From assembly GCF_900111735.1 (NCBI RefSeq), contig NZ_FOHW01000040.1:1-44238 (forward strand): a stretch of 44,238 nt of DNA, in the 5' to 3' direction. The position numbers and the translations under genes are program-made. Each line of letters begins with the position of its first letter. The first letter of the stretch is position 1. Below, one piece after another: positions 16,878 to 25,011 of the stretch. The notes under the pieces are model-generated. The model saw only the letters and a program-made list of their open reading frames with translations, made no database searches and was not told the DNA's origin. This DNA comes from Pseudomonas graminis (GTDB lineage Bacteria > Pseudomonadota > Gammaproteobacteria > Pseudomonadales > Pseudomonadaceae).

Positions 16878-18344
16878 ATGAAATTCAAGGATCTACGGGA
16901 TTTCGTGCAGCAGCTTGAGCAGCGCGGAGAGTTGAAACGCATTCAGGTACCCATTTCCCCTGTACTGGAAATGACCGAAATCTGCGATCGGACCCTGCGC
17001 AACAAGGGGCCGGCGTTGCTCTTCGAAAAGCCAACGGGCTTTGACACCCCGGTGCTCGGCAATCTGTTCGGCACGCCCGAGCGGGTTGCCATGGGCATGG
17101 GCGCCGAGTCGGTGTCCGAGCTGCGGGAAATCGGCAAGCTTCTGGCCTTCCTCAAAGAGCCCGAGCCGCCCAAGGGCTTGAAAGACGCCTGGTCCAAGTT
17201 GCCTATCTTCAGAAAAGTCATCGCCATGGCGCCGAAAGTCGTCAAGGATGCCCCATGTCAGGAGATCGTGATCGAGGGTGACGACGTCGACCTCGGCATG
17301 CTGCCCGTGCAGACCTGCTGGCCCGGCGATGTAGGCCCGCTGATCACGTGGGGCCTGACGGTCACTCGCGGGCCCAATAAGGAGCGGCAAAATCTTGGCA
17401 TCTACCGCCAGCAGGTGATCGGCCGCAACAAGGTGATCATGCGCTGGCTCAGCCACCGCGGCGGCGCGCTGGATTTCAGAGATTGGTGCAACAAACACCC
17501 GGGTCAGCCATTCCCGGTGTCCGTGGCGTTGGGCGCTGACCCCGCCACCATTCTTGGCGCCGTGACGCCAGTGCCCGACAGCCTGTCCGAGTACGCATTC
17601 GCCGGCCTGCTGCGTGGAAACCGTACCGAACTGATCAAGTGCCGTGGCAACGACCTCCAGGTCCCGGCCAGTGCAGAGATCGTCCTCGAAGGTGTGATTC
17701 ATCCCGGCGAAATGGCCGACGAAGGCCCTTACGGCGACCACACGGGCTATTACAACGAGGTCGACAGCTTCCCGGTCTTCACGGTCGAGCGCATCACCCA
17801 CCGCATCAAGCCGATTTACCACAGCACCTACACGGGCCGGCCACCTGATGAGCCCGCCATTTTGGGCGTGGCGCTCAATGAAGTGTTCGTGCCGATACTG
17901 CAGAAGCAGTTCCCGGAAATCGTCGACTTCTACCTGCCGCCCGAGGGTTGCTCGTACCGCATGGCGGTCGTGACGATCAAGAAGCAGTATCCCGGCCATG
18001 CCAAGCGCGTGATGCTGGGCGTCTGGTCGTTTTTGCGACAGTTCATGTACACCAAGTTCGTTATCGTCACCGACGACGACATCAATGCCCGTGACTGGAA
18101 TGACGTCATCTGGGCAATCACCACGCGCATGGACCCCAAGCGCGACACGGTGATGATCGACAACACGCCAATCGACTACCTCGATTTCGCCTCGCCGGTC
18201 TCCGGTCTGGGTTCGAAAATGGGGCTCGATGCCACGCATAAATGGCCGGGCGAAACCACCCGTGAATGGGGTCGCGCTATCGTCAAGGACGAAGCGGTGA
18301 CCCGCCGGATCGATGAAATCTGGACTCAGCTGGGAATTGATTGA
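16878..18344 (+). CDS. ubiD: 3-octaprenyl-4-hydroxybenzoate carboxy-lyase UbiD
   Basis: Prenylated-FMN-dependent decarboxylase of ubiquinone synthesis, 488 residues (E. coli 497). It opens MKFKDLRDFVQQLEQRGELK, a standard UbiD N-terminus. Family blocks include RQNLGIYRQQVIG, HRGGALDFRDW, EGPYGDHTGYYN (the E/D cofactor and catalytic region) and TGRPPDEPAILG. The start at 16878 (ATG) is preferred over a GTG four codons upstream. The stop overlaps the start of the next gene (TGATG), so the ferredoxin-reductase product is translationally coupled. Confidence 0.96.
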   Translation: MKFKDLRDFVQQLEQRGELKRIQVPISPVLEMTEICDRTLRNKGPALLFEKPTGFDTPVLGNLFGTPERVAMGMGAESVSELREIGKLLAFLKEPEPPKGLKDAWSKLPIFRKVIAMAPKVVKDAPCQEIVIEGDDVDLGMLPVQTCWPGDVGPLITWGLTVTRGPNKERQNLGIYRQQVIGRNKVIMRWLSHRGGALDFRDWCNKHPGQPFPVSVALGADPATILGAVTPVPDSLSEYAFAGLLRGNRTELIKCRGNDLQVPASAEIVLEGVIHPGEMADEGPYGDHTGYYNEVDSFPVFTVERITHRIKPIYHSTYTGRPPDEPAILGVALNEVFVPILQKQFPEIVDFYLPPEGCSYRMAVVTIKKQYPGHAKRVMLGVWSFLRQFMYTKFVIVTDDDINARDWNDVIWAITTRMDPKRDTVMIDNTPIDYLDFASPVSGLGSKMGLDATHKWPGETTREWGRAIVKDEAVTRRIDEIWTQLGID

Positions 18345-19312
18345 TGCGTGTAACCTTGCAGCCATCGGGCGCAGTCATCGAGACATTGCCGGGCGAGCGG
18401 ATCCTCGACGCTGCGCAGCGGCTGGGCTACGAATGCCCTCAGAGCTGTCGCAACGGCAATTGCCATATCTGTTCCGCGCTGCTGGTTGAAGGCAGCGTTG
18501 AACAGGCGGGAGAAATCCGCAACCACGGCGAAATTTACACCTGCCTGGCGGTGCCGCAGCAAGACTGCGTCGTACTGTGGGACAGCGTGCTGCCCCTTGG
18601 GGAGCTGCCGATGGGTACGTTCGCCTGCCAGGTCAGTGAGTGTGTGGAAGTCGGCGGCGATGTATGGCGCGTGATGCTCCGCGCGCCTGCGGGCAAACCG
18701 CCGCGTTATCACGCCGGTCAGTACCTGATGATCCATCGGGACGACGGGGAGAAATCTGCATTTTCCATGGCCTCAGCGCCGGAGAGCGGGCGAGATCTGG
18801 AATTTCACGTGCTCGCCCGCGAGGCGAGTGCGCAAAATCTGATCAAGCAGTTGCAGCGCGATGGCATGGCGCGAGTTGACCTGCCCTTCGGTGATACTCA
18901 CTTGGGCGAATTGCCCGATGGCCCGCTGGTATTGATCGCGGCAGGCACCGGTATGGGGCAGATGCACAGCCTGATCGAGCATTGCCGCTCAAAAGGCTTT
19001 CCGTATCCGGTGCATGTGTATTGGGGAATGCGCCGTCCGGAAGATTTCTATCAGCTCAAGCATTGGGATGAATGGCAGACGCTGCCCAACCTGTTCCTGC
19101 ACAAGGTCGTCAGTGATCTGTGCGGTTGGGAAGGGCGCTGCGGCATGCTGCACGAGGCGGTCTGCGAGGACTTCAGCGATCTGAAGTCGCTTTATGTATA
19201 CGCCAGCGGTTCACCGGCGATGGTCTATTCGACCCTTGATGCGCTGGTGCTGGCCGGCATGGATGCGCATCAGATGCGTGCCGATGTTTTCGCGTACGCC
19301 CCGAGGCCCTGA
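18344..19312 (+). CDS. Ferredoxin-reductase-type oxidoreductase (CDP-6-deoxyglucoseen reductase-like)
   Basis: A 322-residue electron-transfer protein. The N-terminal plant-type 2Fe-2S ferredoxin domain has C35-x4-C40-x2-C43 and a fourth Cys in YTCLAVP (C67). An FNR-like flavin/NAD domain follows, with RYHAGQYLMI, FSMASAPE (FAD binding) and VLIAAGTGMGQMHSLIE (NAD-binding glycine loop), ending in the usual aromatic-poor tail. Proteins of this kind next to ubiD in Pseudomonas are commonly labelled CDP-6-deoxy-delta-3,4-glucoseen reductase, but no deoxysugar pathway is visible here. Overlap with ubiD suggests a role in flavin or quinone redox. The ATG at 18344 is chosen over the TTG three bases upstream. 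Confidence 0.85.
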   Translation: MRVTLQPSGAVIETLPGERILDAAQRLGYECPQSCRNGNCHICSALLVEGSVEQAGEIRNHGEIYTCLAVPQQDCVVLWDSVLPLGELPMGTFACQVSECVEVGGDVWRVMLRAPAGKPPRYHAGQYLMIHRDDGEKSAFSMASAPESGRDLEFHVLAREASAQNLIKQLQRDGMARVDLPFGDTHLGELPDGPLVLIAAGTGMGQMHSLIEHCRSKGFPYPVHVYWGMRRPEDFYQLKHWDEWQTLPNLFLHKVVSDLCGWEGRCGMLHEAVCEDFSDLKSLYVYASGSPAMVYSTLDALVLAGMDAHQMRADVFAYAPRP

Positions 19313-19524
19313 AGCGCAGCCACTCGTCGACACAGGATGTGGACAGCGTATTGCATGACTGTTTGTCAGATAACGGTTTTTCCGGCGTGACCCATGCGCC
19401 GGTGGCCGAGTCACAACGTCAAACTGCCTGCGATGCCGTCTGATTGTTCATTCGTTGTTGCCAGACCCGTTTCATGAGTGTTCAGCGTTGCACCGGCGTC
19501 AGCCTTGTCGGTGGGGGGAACCAG

Positions 19525-20199
19525 ATGGGGAATCAAATCAATATCCTGGCGGAAGCCGTCCATGACGGCCTGGGGCTGTCATACCCGCCGGTCATCGATC
19601 TCGGGCCGAAACTGAGCCGCGAACAGTTGCTTGCCTCCATCCACGCCACGATGAGCCGCCATCAGGGCGGTCCGATCTGGTTGTTCGCGTACGGATCATT
19701 GATCTGGCGGCCCGAGTGCAGCGCCGTCGAGCGTCAGCGCGGTCGGGTCCACGGCTATCACCGCGGTCTCTATCTTTGGTCCCACGAACACCGCGGCACC
19801 CCCGAACAGCCAGGGCTGGTGTTCGGTCTGGATCGCGGCGGCTCCTGCAGCGGATTCGCCTACCGATTGCCCGAAGACAATATCGACGAATCACTGCTGG
19901 CGTTGTGGCAGAGAGAAATGCCTTTCCCGTCCTACCGCCCGCACTGGCTTAACTGCCGGCTGGAAGACGGCACCAAGGTGCAGGCTTTGGGATTTGTGCT
20001 GGAGCGACATCTGCCCAGTTACGCCGGCAACCTGCCCGACAGTGTGCTCACCCAAGTGCTGGCCAATGCCAGCGGGCGATTCGGGACCACCTGGGAATAC
20101 GTCGAACAAACCATCCGCGCACTGCGCACTCACGCCATGCCGGACTTGAGCCTGGAAGCGCGGTTCAAGCGGTGCAGGCCGGTGTTGTTGGCGATATAG
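19525..20199 (+). CDS. ChaC-like gamma-glutamylcyclotransferase
   Basis: Predicted 224-residue glutathione-specific gamma-glutamylcyclotransferase, which cleaves glutathione to 5-oxoproline and Cys-Gly in the cytoplasm. The family motif WLFAYGSLIWRPE binds the gamma-glutamyl group. GYHRGLYLWSHEHRGTPEQPG and the acidic helix LPEDNIDESLLALWQREM fit ChaC, as does the C-terminal NASGRFGTTWEYVEQT. The start at 19525 is chosen for the strong GGGGGGAA site 4-5 bp upstream; ATG at 19474 or TTG at 19444 would add an unconserved extension. It is monocistronic and convergent with glpT. Confidence 0.87.
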   Translation: MGNQINILAEAVHDGLGLSYPPVIDLGPKLSREQLLASIHATMSRHQGGPIWLFAYGSLIWRPECSAVERQRGRVHGYHRGLYLWSHEHRGTPEQPGLVFGLDRGGSCSGFAYRLPEDNIDESLLALWQREMPFPSYRPHWLNCRLEDGTKVQALGFVLERHLPSYAGNLPDSVLTQVLANASGRFGTTWEYVEQTIRALRTHAMPDLSLEARFKRCRPVLLAI

Positions 20200-20254
20200 C
20201 CGCCTGATTCGCTCACGTTGGGTCTGACTGATGGGCACGCCTCAGCACTTCACC

Positions 20255-20343
20255 TGTAGGAGCGCGCTTGCCCGCGAATGCTTTGTGTCAGTCAATAAAT
20301 CTGTCTCAGACAGATCGCAATCGCGGGCAAGCGCGCTCCTACA
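20255..20343. repeat. REPIN between chaC-like gene and glpT
   Basis: Inverted pair of REPs: left TGTAGGAGCGCGCTTGCCCG at 20255-20277 and its reverse complement at 20321-20343, enclosing a perfect small palindrome ATCTGTC-TCA-GACAGAT (20299-20315). It lies between two convergent genes and may act as a bidirectional mRNA 3' end. Confidence 0.88.
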
Positions 20344-20361
20344 TTCTCGCTGAGAAAGATG

Positions 20362-21711
20362 CTAAGCCATTTCCTCTCGCGACTGGCTCGCCACCCGCGT
20401 ATGCCGCAGCGTTGGTATCAGGAACGCTATTGCGAGGATGCAAGCGGACACCAGCAGCACGAAGCCGCCGTCCCAGCCAAAGTGGTCGACTGTGTAGCCC
20501 ATCAGCGCGCTGGCGGCGACCGAGCCACCGAGGTACCCGAACAGACCTGTGAATCCTGCTGCCGTACCGGCTGCTTTCTTCGGTGCCAGCTCAAGGGCCT
20601 GCAAGCCGACCAGCATGACCGGGCCGTAGATCAGGAAGCCGATCGAGACCAGAGCAATCATGTCGACGGTGGGGTTGCCTGGCGGGTTGAGCCAGTAGAC
20701 CAGCGTCGCAACAGTCACCATTGCCATGAACACAATGCCGGTCAGGCCACGGTTGCCACGGAAGATCTTGTCGGACATCCAGCCGCACAGCAGCGTGCCC
20801 GGAATGCCTGCCCACTCATAGAAGAAGTACGCCCAGGACGTCTTGTCGACGTCGAAGTGCTTGGCTTCTTTCAAGTACGTTGGTGCCCAGTCCAGCACGC
20901 CGTAGCGCAGCAGGTAGACGAACACGTTGGCCAGCGCGATGTACCAGAGCATTTTGTTGCGCAGGACGTATTTGACGAAGATCTCTTTAGCGGTGAATTC
21001 CTCTTCGTGGCTCGCGTCGTAGCCTTCCGGGTAGTCGTTCTTGTAGTCCTCGACTGGCGGCAAGCCCACGGACTGCGGGGTATCGCGCATGGTGACGAAG
21101 GCGAACAGGGCGACAAACAGGGCAACCGCCGCAGGCACATAAAACGCGGCGTGCCAGTCGTTGGTCCAGCCAAGTCCGAGCAGGAACAGCGGGCCGATCA
21201 AGCCACCGCCGACGTTGTGCGCCACGTTCCACACCGACACTACGCCACCACGTTCCTTCTGCGACCACCAGTGCACCATCGTGCGTCCGCTCGGCGGCCA
21301 GCCCATGCCCTGGGCCCACCCATTGATGAACAGCAGTACGAACATGATGGTCACGCTGGACGTCGCCCAGGGCGCGAATCCGAACACGAACATCACCAGC
21401 GCGGAAATCACCAACCCGAATGGCAGGAAGTAACGCGGGTTTGAGCGATCCGACACCAGCCCCATCAGGAACTTCGACAGCCCGTATGCAATGGCAATCG
21501 CCGAGATCGCAAGCCCCAGTTGACCGCGGGTGTATCCCTCATCGATCAGGTAAGGCATGGCCAGCGAGAAATTCTTGCGCAGCAAATAGTAACCGGCGTA
21601 GCCGAAGAAGATGCCGGCGAAAATCTGCCAGCGAAGGCGGCGGTAGGTGGAGTCGACACGCTCCTCAGGCAGCGGAGCCTGATGGGCGGCAGGACGAAAA
21701 AAGGCAAACAT
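20362..21711 (-). CDS. glpT: Glycerol-3-phosphate transporter GlpT (MFS)
   Basis: Organophosphate:phosphate antiporter of 449 residues with about 12 membrane helices. The GlpT/UhpT signature is visible as GYAGYYLLRKNFSLAMPYL near the N-terminus, with FINGWAQGMGWPPSGRTMVH in helices 3-4 and RGGVVSVWNVAHNVGGG, both typical of GlpT. The central loop is polar (residues about 200-240). Expected role: import of sn-glycerol-3-phosphate in exchange for phosphate; also the usual route for fosfomycin. The start at 21711 is preceded by a TGGAGTG ribosome site and an A/T-rich promoter region with an inverted repeat. Confidence 0.92.
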   Translation of the reverse strand: MFAFFRPAAHQAPLPEERVDSTYRRLRWQIFAGIFFGYAGYYLLRKNFSLAMPYLIDEGYTRGQLGLAISAIAIAYGLSKFLMGLVSDRSNPRYFLPFGLVISALVMFVFGFAPWATSSVTIMFVLLFINGWAQGMGWPPSGRTMVHWWSQKERGGVVSVWNVAHNVGGGLIGPLFLLGLGWTNDWHAAFYVPAAVALFVALFAFVTMRDTPQSVGLPPVEDYKNDYPEGYDASHEEEFTAKEIFVKYVLRNKMLWYIALANVFVYLLRYGVLDWAPTYLKEAKHFDVDKTSWAYFFYEWAGIPGTLLCGWMSDKIFRGNRGLTGIVFMAMVTVATLVYWLNPPGNPTVDMIALVSIGFLIYGPVMLVGLQALELAPKKAAGTAAGFTGLFGYLGGSVAASALMGYTVDHFGWDGGFVLLVSACILAIAFLIPTLRHTRVASQSREEMA

Positions 21712-21746
21712 CGGGACACTCCATTTATTTTTTTGTTATGCGAATC

Positions 21747-21763
21747 CGAATATTACATTTTCG
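21747..21763. promoter_or_regulatory. Inverted repeat in glpT promoter region
   Basis: CGAATATTACATTTTCG is a 17-bp imperfect palindrome (7-bp arms, one mismatch) in an A/T-rich stretch 36-52 bp upstream of the glpT start. The TTCG/CGAA ends recall GlpR operators of E. coli. TAATAT inside it on the minus strand could be a -10 element. Operator function is inferred. Confidence 0.35.
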
Positions 21764-21928
21764 TTACAGAAAATAGGAAGGCTTCTCATCGGATAATAAG
21801 GCCGTAAATATGGGGCGAGAGGGAATTCCTTTGCGAACATCGCCTTTGTTCAGTGCTGCCCCTGGGTGCGTTTCGGTGCGTGGGACAGGTAAAGTGCGCG
21901 CTCATGGGCTCAAGATTGGCAAACCGAC

Positions 21929-22918
21929 ATGCAGTCACCCCCGCTTGGGATTCGGAATCAAAAAATCATCATTCTGTGCCGCGATGTCGGCGGATACCTT
22001 GGTCGGCTGAGCACCTTCCTCGGCAAGTCGAACGACGTTGTGTTCATTGACCTGACCCAAGGTGGGAAGGAGATGTCCTGGCTTCCGGGAAAAATGCGGC
22101 GATGGCTGAAGAAGTACCTGATCATTCGACGTGCCCACGCTGAGATCCGGGCAGCAGGGCATGTCGACGCATTGCTGGTGGTGAACCCGAGTCAGCTGGA
22201 TGAGGGCCTGGTCCTGCAGGCGCAATCCGCCGCGAGGCTGACCATTGCGTACCTGTCAGACGGCATCGCACGGCTGGCCATGCCGCTCGATCAACTGGCG
22301 ACCTTTGACAAGGTCTACACCTTCGATGGCGCTGACGCCCGCGAATACCAACTGCGCAAGCTCTACAACTACATCTACGAAGAACACGCCGACTTCAAAA
22401 CGACGTCCGACTTCAAGGCTTTCGTGGTGATGGGCGGCAAGCACCGCGTTGATGTGCTCGGCCGGGTGGCTCAAGCGTTTGAACAATTGGGCTACAGCAG
22501 TACCTGCAAGTTTCTGGTGCAAAGCAAGCCTGTGCCGGGAGCCAGTCCATTACTGACTTTCTTTCGCCAGCGCATGGGCATCGATGAAACGGCCGAATAC
22601 GTCAGGCGTTCGGAAATACTGATCGACATCGTCCGGCCGGGCCACGCGGGTTTGAGCTTCCGTTTTTTCGAAGCGCTGCTCTATCGCAAGAAAATGATCA
22701 CCAACAATGCATCGGTGGCGGATTACGACTTCTACGATCCTCGCAACATCTTGATTATCGACAGCGATCACCCCGTGATCCCTGAATCGTTCATCAGCGG
22801 CGAATACGTGGACCCGCCCGAAGAGGTCGTGCAGCGGTACAGCATGGCCAGCTGGACTAACGAGGTTTTCAGTTCGCCGCCGGCCGGCCCGAATCGATTA
22901 CCCATTACCGAATCTTAA
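21929..22918 (+). CDS. Glycosyltransferase-like surface polysaccharide protein (unrecognised)
   Basis: A 329-residue protein I cannot name with confidence. It begins with a Rossmann-like strand (KIIILCRDVGGYLG) and has no signal peptide. The later block EILIDIVRPGHAGLSFRFFE, then ALLYRKKMITNNASVADYDF, resembles the donor-site half of GT-B-like proteins of lipopolysaccharide/capsule loci, where an Arg/Glu-rich turn is followed by 'FEAL..kK.iItNN'. That suggests a glycosyltransferase or a related scaffold acting on a surface glycan at the cytoplasmic face. No convincing ribosome site precedes the ATG at 21929. Its stop overlaps by 4 bp the stop of the convergent acyltransferase gene. Lower G+C upstream and the neighbour suggest an acquired surface-glycan module. 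Confidence 0.6.
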   Translation: MQSPPLGIRNQKIIILCRDVGGYLGRLSTFLGKSNDVVFIDLTQGGKEMSWLPGKMRRWLKKYLIIRRAHAEIRAAGHVDALLVVNPSQLDEGLVLQAQSAARLTIAYLSDGIARLAMPLDQLATFDKVYTFDGADAREYQLRKLYNYIYEEHADFKTTSDFKAFVVMGGKHRVDVLGRVAQAFEQLGYSSTCKFLVQSKPVPGASPLLTFFRQRMGIDETAEYVRRSEILIDIVRPGHAGLSFRFFEALLYRKKMITNNASVADYDFYDPRNILIIDSDHPVIPESFISGEYVDPPEEVVQRYSMASWTNEVFSSPPAGPNRLPITES

Positions 22919-24057
22919 GCGTCCGGCAGGGCCGCTTTGGCGCTCGGCGTTGCCTTGCGCAGGAACGGATGCTCGATGCACCAGTACGTCGCGACGCTGA
23001 TACTGCTGGTCAGCAGGATGATCAGCGGTAAGTACAGTGCGTAGCTGAGCGGATCCGGTGTGGTGAAGTCGTACACGCCCAGCAGGCTGAACATGCTGTA
23101 TATGACGATGCCGTGCAGCAGGTAAATGCTGAAGCTGGCCTCGCCCAGAATCTTCAATCCTCGAATCTCCAGTACCCCGTGCAAGCTGTTGCCGAGCACA
23201 AACAGCGCAAACGGAATGCCGAGGATCAGCATCTGCAGCGTCGAATACGACTTGAGCCTCATGCTGATCAGCAGTATCACGACCGCAACCAGCGTACAGC
23301 GCACGCCCGTGAAGTCGATTTTCCACTGGCGCATCCGGTCTTCAAAGACCGCCACCGCGATGCCGACAGCGAACAGTTTGATGAACCGGTTGTGAAAGTG
23401 ATGGTGGTATTCGCCCCACAGGCACGCTAGCGCAATCAGCCCGACCAGGACGGCCATGCCGGGGAGCTTGCGCCGAAGCAGGCAATACAGCACCGGCAGC
23501 GACAGGTAGAAGACCGCTTCATAGAGCAGCGTCCACTGCACCGAGGCGTTGATACGCACGGTATCCGGAAAACCATTGATGGGGCTGCCGATTAAAATCA
23601 GCCATCGACCGAGCGACTTGATGGTGTCCATGATCGGTGCGCTGATGTCAGCGGATTGATACAGCGCGATGGCCGTAATCAGCGCGACGCTGAAGAGGTA
23701 CATCGGGAAGATCCGCCGTAACCGTGACGACAGGATCAGCCGCCATTTCGGCTCGCTTCGGTAGATCTTCGCGGTAAACAGGTAACCCGTGATCATGAAA
23801 AACAGCGACACCGGTACCGTGCCCATGTTGTTCAGCACGCGGCTGTCCGTGGTTTCCCAGACCCCGTTGACGTGCCAGTAATAACTGACGATGAAGTGAT
23901 GAACGATGACTGCGGTGGCGAGCACGCCGCGCAGTCCGTCCAGCGACGAAATGCGGTGGAGGGCGTCTTGGGAGAGGATCGGCAGGCGCCGGGTGGCAAG
24001 GCAAAATATCGCGATCGACAGCGCGTGCAGCGTAATCAAAATCAGAGTGACGGTCAT
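22915..24057 (-). CDS. Acyltransferase-3 family membrane protein
   Basis: Integral membrane O-acyltransferase of 380 residues, lacking the SGNH domain of the larger homologue at 14849. The key block is RISSLDGLRGVLATAVIVHHF (His pair at the membrane edge), followed by SLFFMITGYLF and about ten hydrophobic helices; AVQWTLLYEAVFYLSLPVLY and FSIYLLHGIVIY are family-like. It probably transfers an acyl group to a surface glycan. The start at 24057 (MTVTLILITLHALS) is the first ATG giving an N-terminal helix; a GTG at 24141 would add 28 non-hydrophobic residues. No clear ribosome site was seen, so the start is uncertain. Convergent with, and overlapping, the glycosyltransferase-like gene. Confidence 0.87.
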   Translation of the reverse strand: MTVTLILITLHALSIAIFCLATRRLPILSQDALHRISSLDGLRGVLATAVIVHHFIVSYYWHVNGVWETTDSRVLNNMGTVPVSLFFMITGYLFTAKIYRSEPKWRLILSSRLRRIFPMYLFSVALITAIALYQSADISAPIMDTIKSLGRWLILIGSPINGFPDTVRINASVQWTLLYEAVFYLSLPVLYCLLRRKLPGMAVLVGLIALACLWGEYHHHFHNRFIKLFAVGIAVAVFEDRMRQWKIDFTGVRCTLVAVVILLISMRLKSYSTLQMLILGIPFALFVLGNSLHGVLEIRGLKILGEASFSIYLLHGIVIYSMFSLLGVYDFTTPDPLSYALYLPLIILLTSSISVATYWCIEHPFLRKATPSAKAALPDA

Positions 24058-24310
24058 CAATACTGGGTCCGCAGTTCGTATGGGAGTCGATACCGAATGA
24101 CTCGTGTTCGGTATGTATCGGCCGTGAAATATACGGAACACATTAAGTGCCGTCGCGGGTTGTTTAGCGACGTGTTGATTTTGGGAGCGATCCTACGCAG
24201 CTCTGGGAAGTCATGAGCTATTGCCGCAGCAGGCCCGCGCACAAAATGCGCGCCAGCTTTCTGCACCCACGCAGGAGGCACATGGGAAAAGTGTGCAGGT
24301 GACAGCAGTG

Positions 24311-24946
24311 ATGAGCAGATGGGTTTTATGCGTGATGTGTGCGATTTGTATCGAGGCAAGCGCGGAAGAGAGCGATGTGGAGTATGACTATCGCAGGGCG
24401 CCCGCCTGGCCGTATTCGCTGCTGAAATCGGGCGTATCCGGGTGGGTCGTCTACGACCTGAAGGCGCACCACGACGGAAGGGTTTCCGCGCCTGAGGTGC
24501 TGGACAGCTCGCATCCTCTGTTTTCCCTCTCCGTCGTAAACGTGGTGCCGACGTGGCGCGTTAAACCCTGGGTCGTCAGTGAGCAGCGCCCGGCAGTCAT
24601 TTCGCTGCGTCAGGAGCATTACTTCGTCCACCCGCGTGAAGGAAATGCTCACGTGCCTTGGCTGCATCGGAGTCTGCGCCACCTTTCCTGCGCGAAATTC
24701 AACACTCGCTTCGACGACTTCCAGCAGAACTCGTCTGATCTTGAACAGGTGGAGATGAGCGTGTTTCGGCACACCTACAGCGTACTCGCGAGGGTGGCGA
24801 CTTACAGAAAGCTGCCCGACGAGCAAAGGTTCGCGCTGGGGGATGCGCTGGCAGATGCAGTTCCGGAGGTGATTCAGCGATGCCGGGCGAATCCGGAACT
24901 GCGTTACAAGGACGTGTTGCCTGATCAAGTCAGGATGATGCTGTAA
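24311..24946 (+). CDS. Secreted protein with TonB-C-like domain
   Basis: A 211-residue predicted periplasmic protein. The start at 24311 gives a short signal peptide (MSRWVLCVMCAICIEASA). Residues about 35-85 (SGVSGWVVYDLKAHHDGRV, then SSHPLF, VVPTWRVKPW) match the TonB C-terminal domain pattern: GxxGxVxxxxxxxxDGxV, then a helix ending WRxKP. It lacks the N-terminal anchor and Pro-rich linker of true TonB. The C-terminal part (about 95-211) is helical, with Cys residues, and is unrecognised. No exbB/exbD nearby. It may bind a periplasmic partner or peptidoglycan; function unknown. The open frame extends upstream to a TTG at 24221, but only the later ATG yields a signal peptide. Confidence 0.65.
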   Translation: MSRWVLCVMCAICIEASAEESDVEYDYRRAPAWPYSLLKSGVSGWVVYDLKAHHDGRVSAPEVLDSSHPLFSLSVVNVVPTWRVKPWVVSEQRPAVISLRQEHYFVHPREGNAHVPWLHRSLRHLSCAKFNTRFDDFQQNSSDLEQVEMSVFRHTYSVLARVATYRKLPDEQRFALGDALADAVPEVIQRCRANPELRYKDVLPDQVRMML

Positions 24947-25011
24947 GTGCGTGCAGAGAACTCCGCGAAGTGAGCTGCGTTTCTTCAGAACGGGGTCGGT
25001 CCCGATGCACG

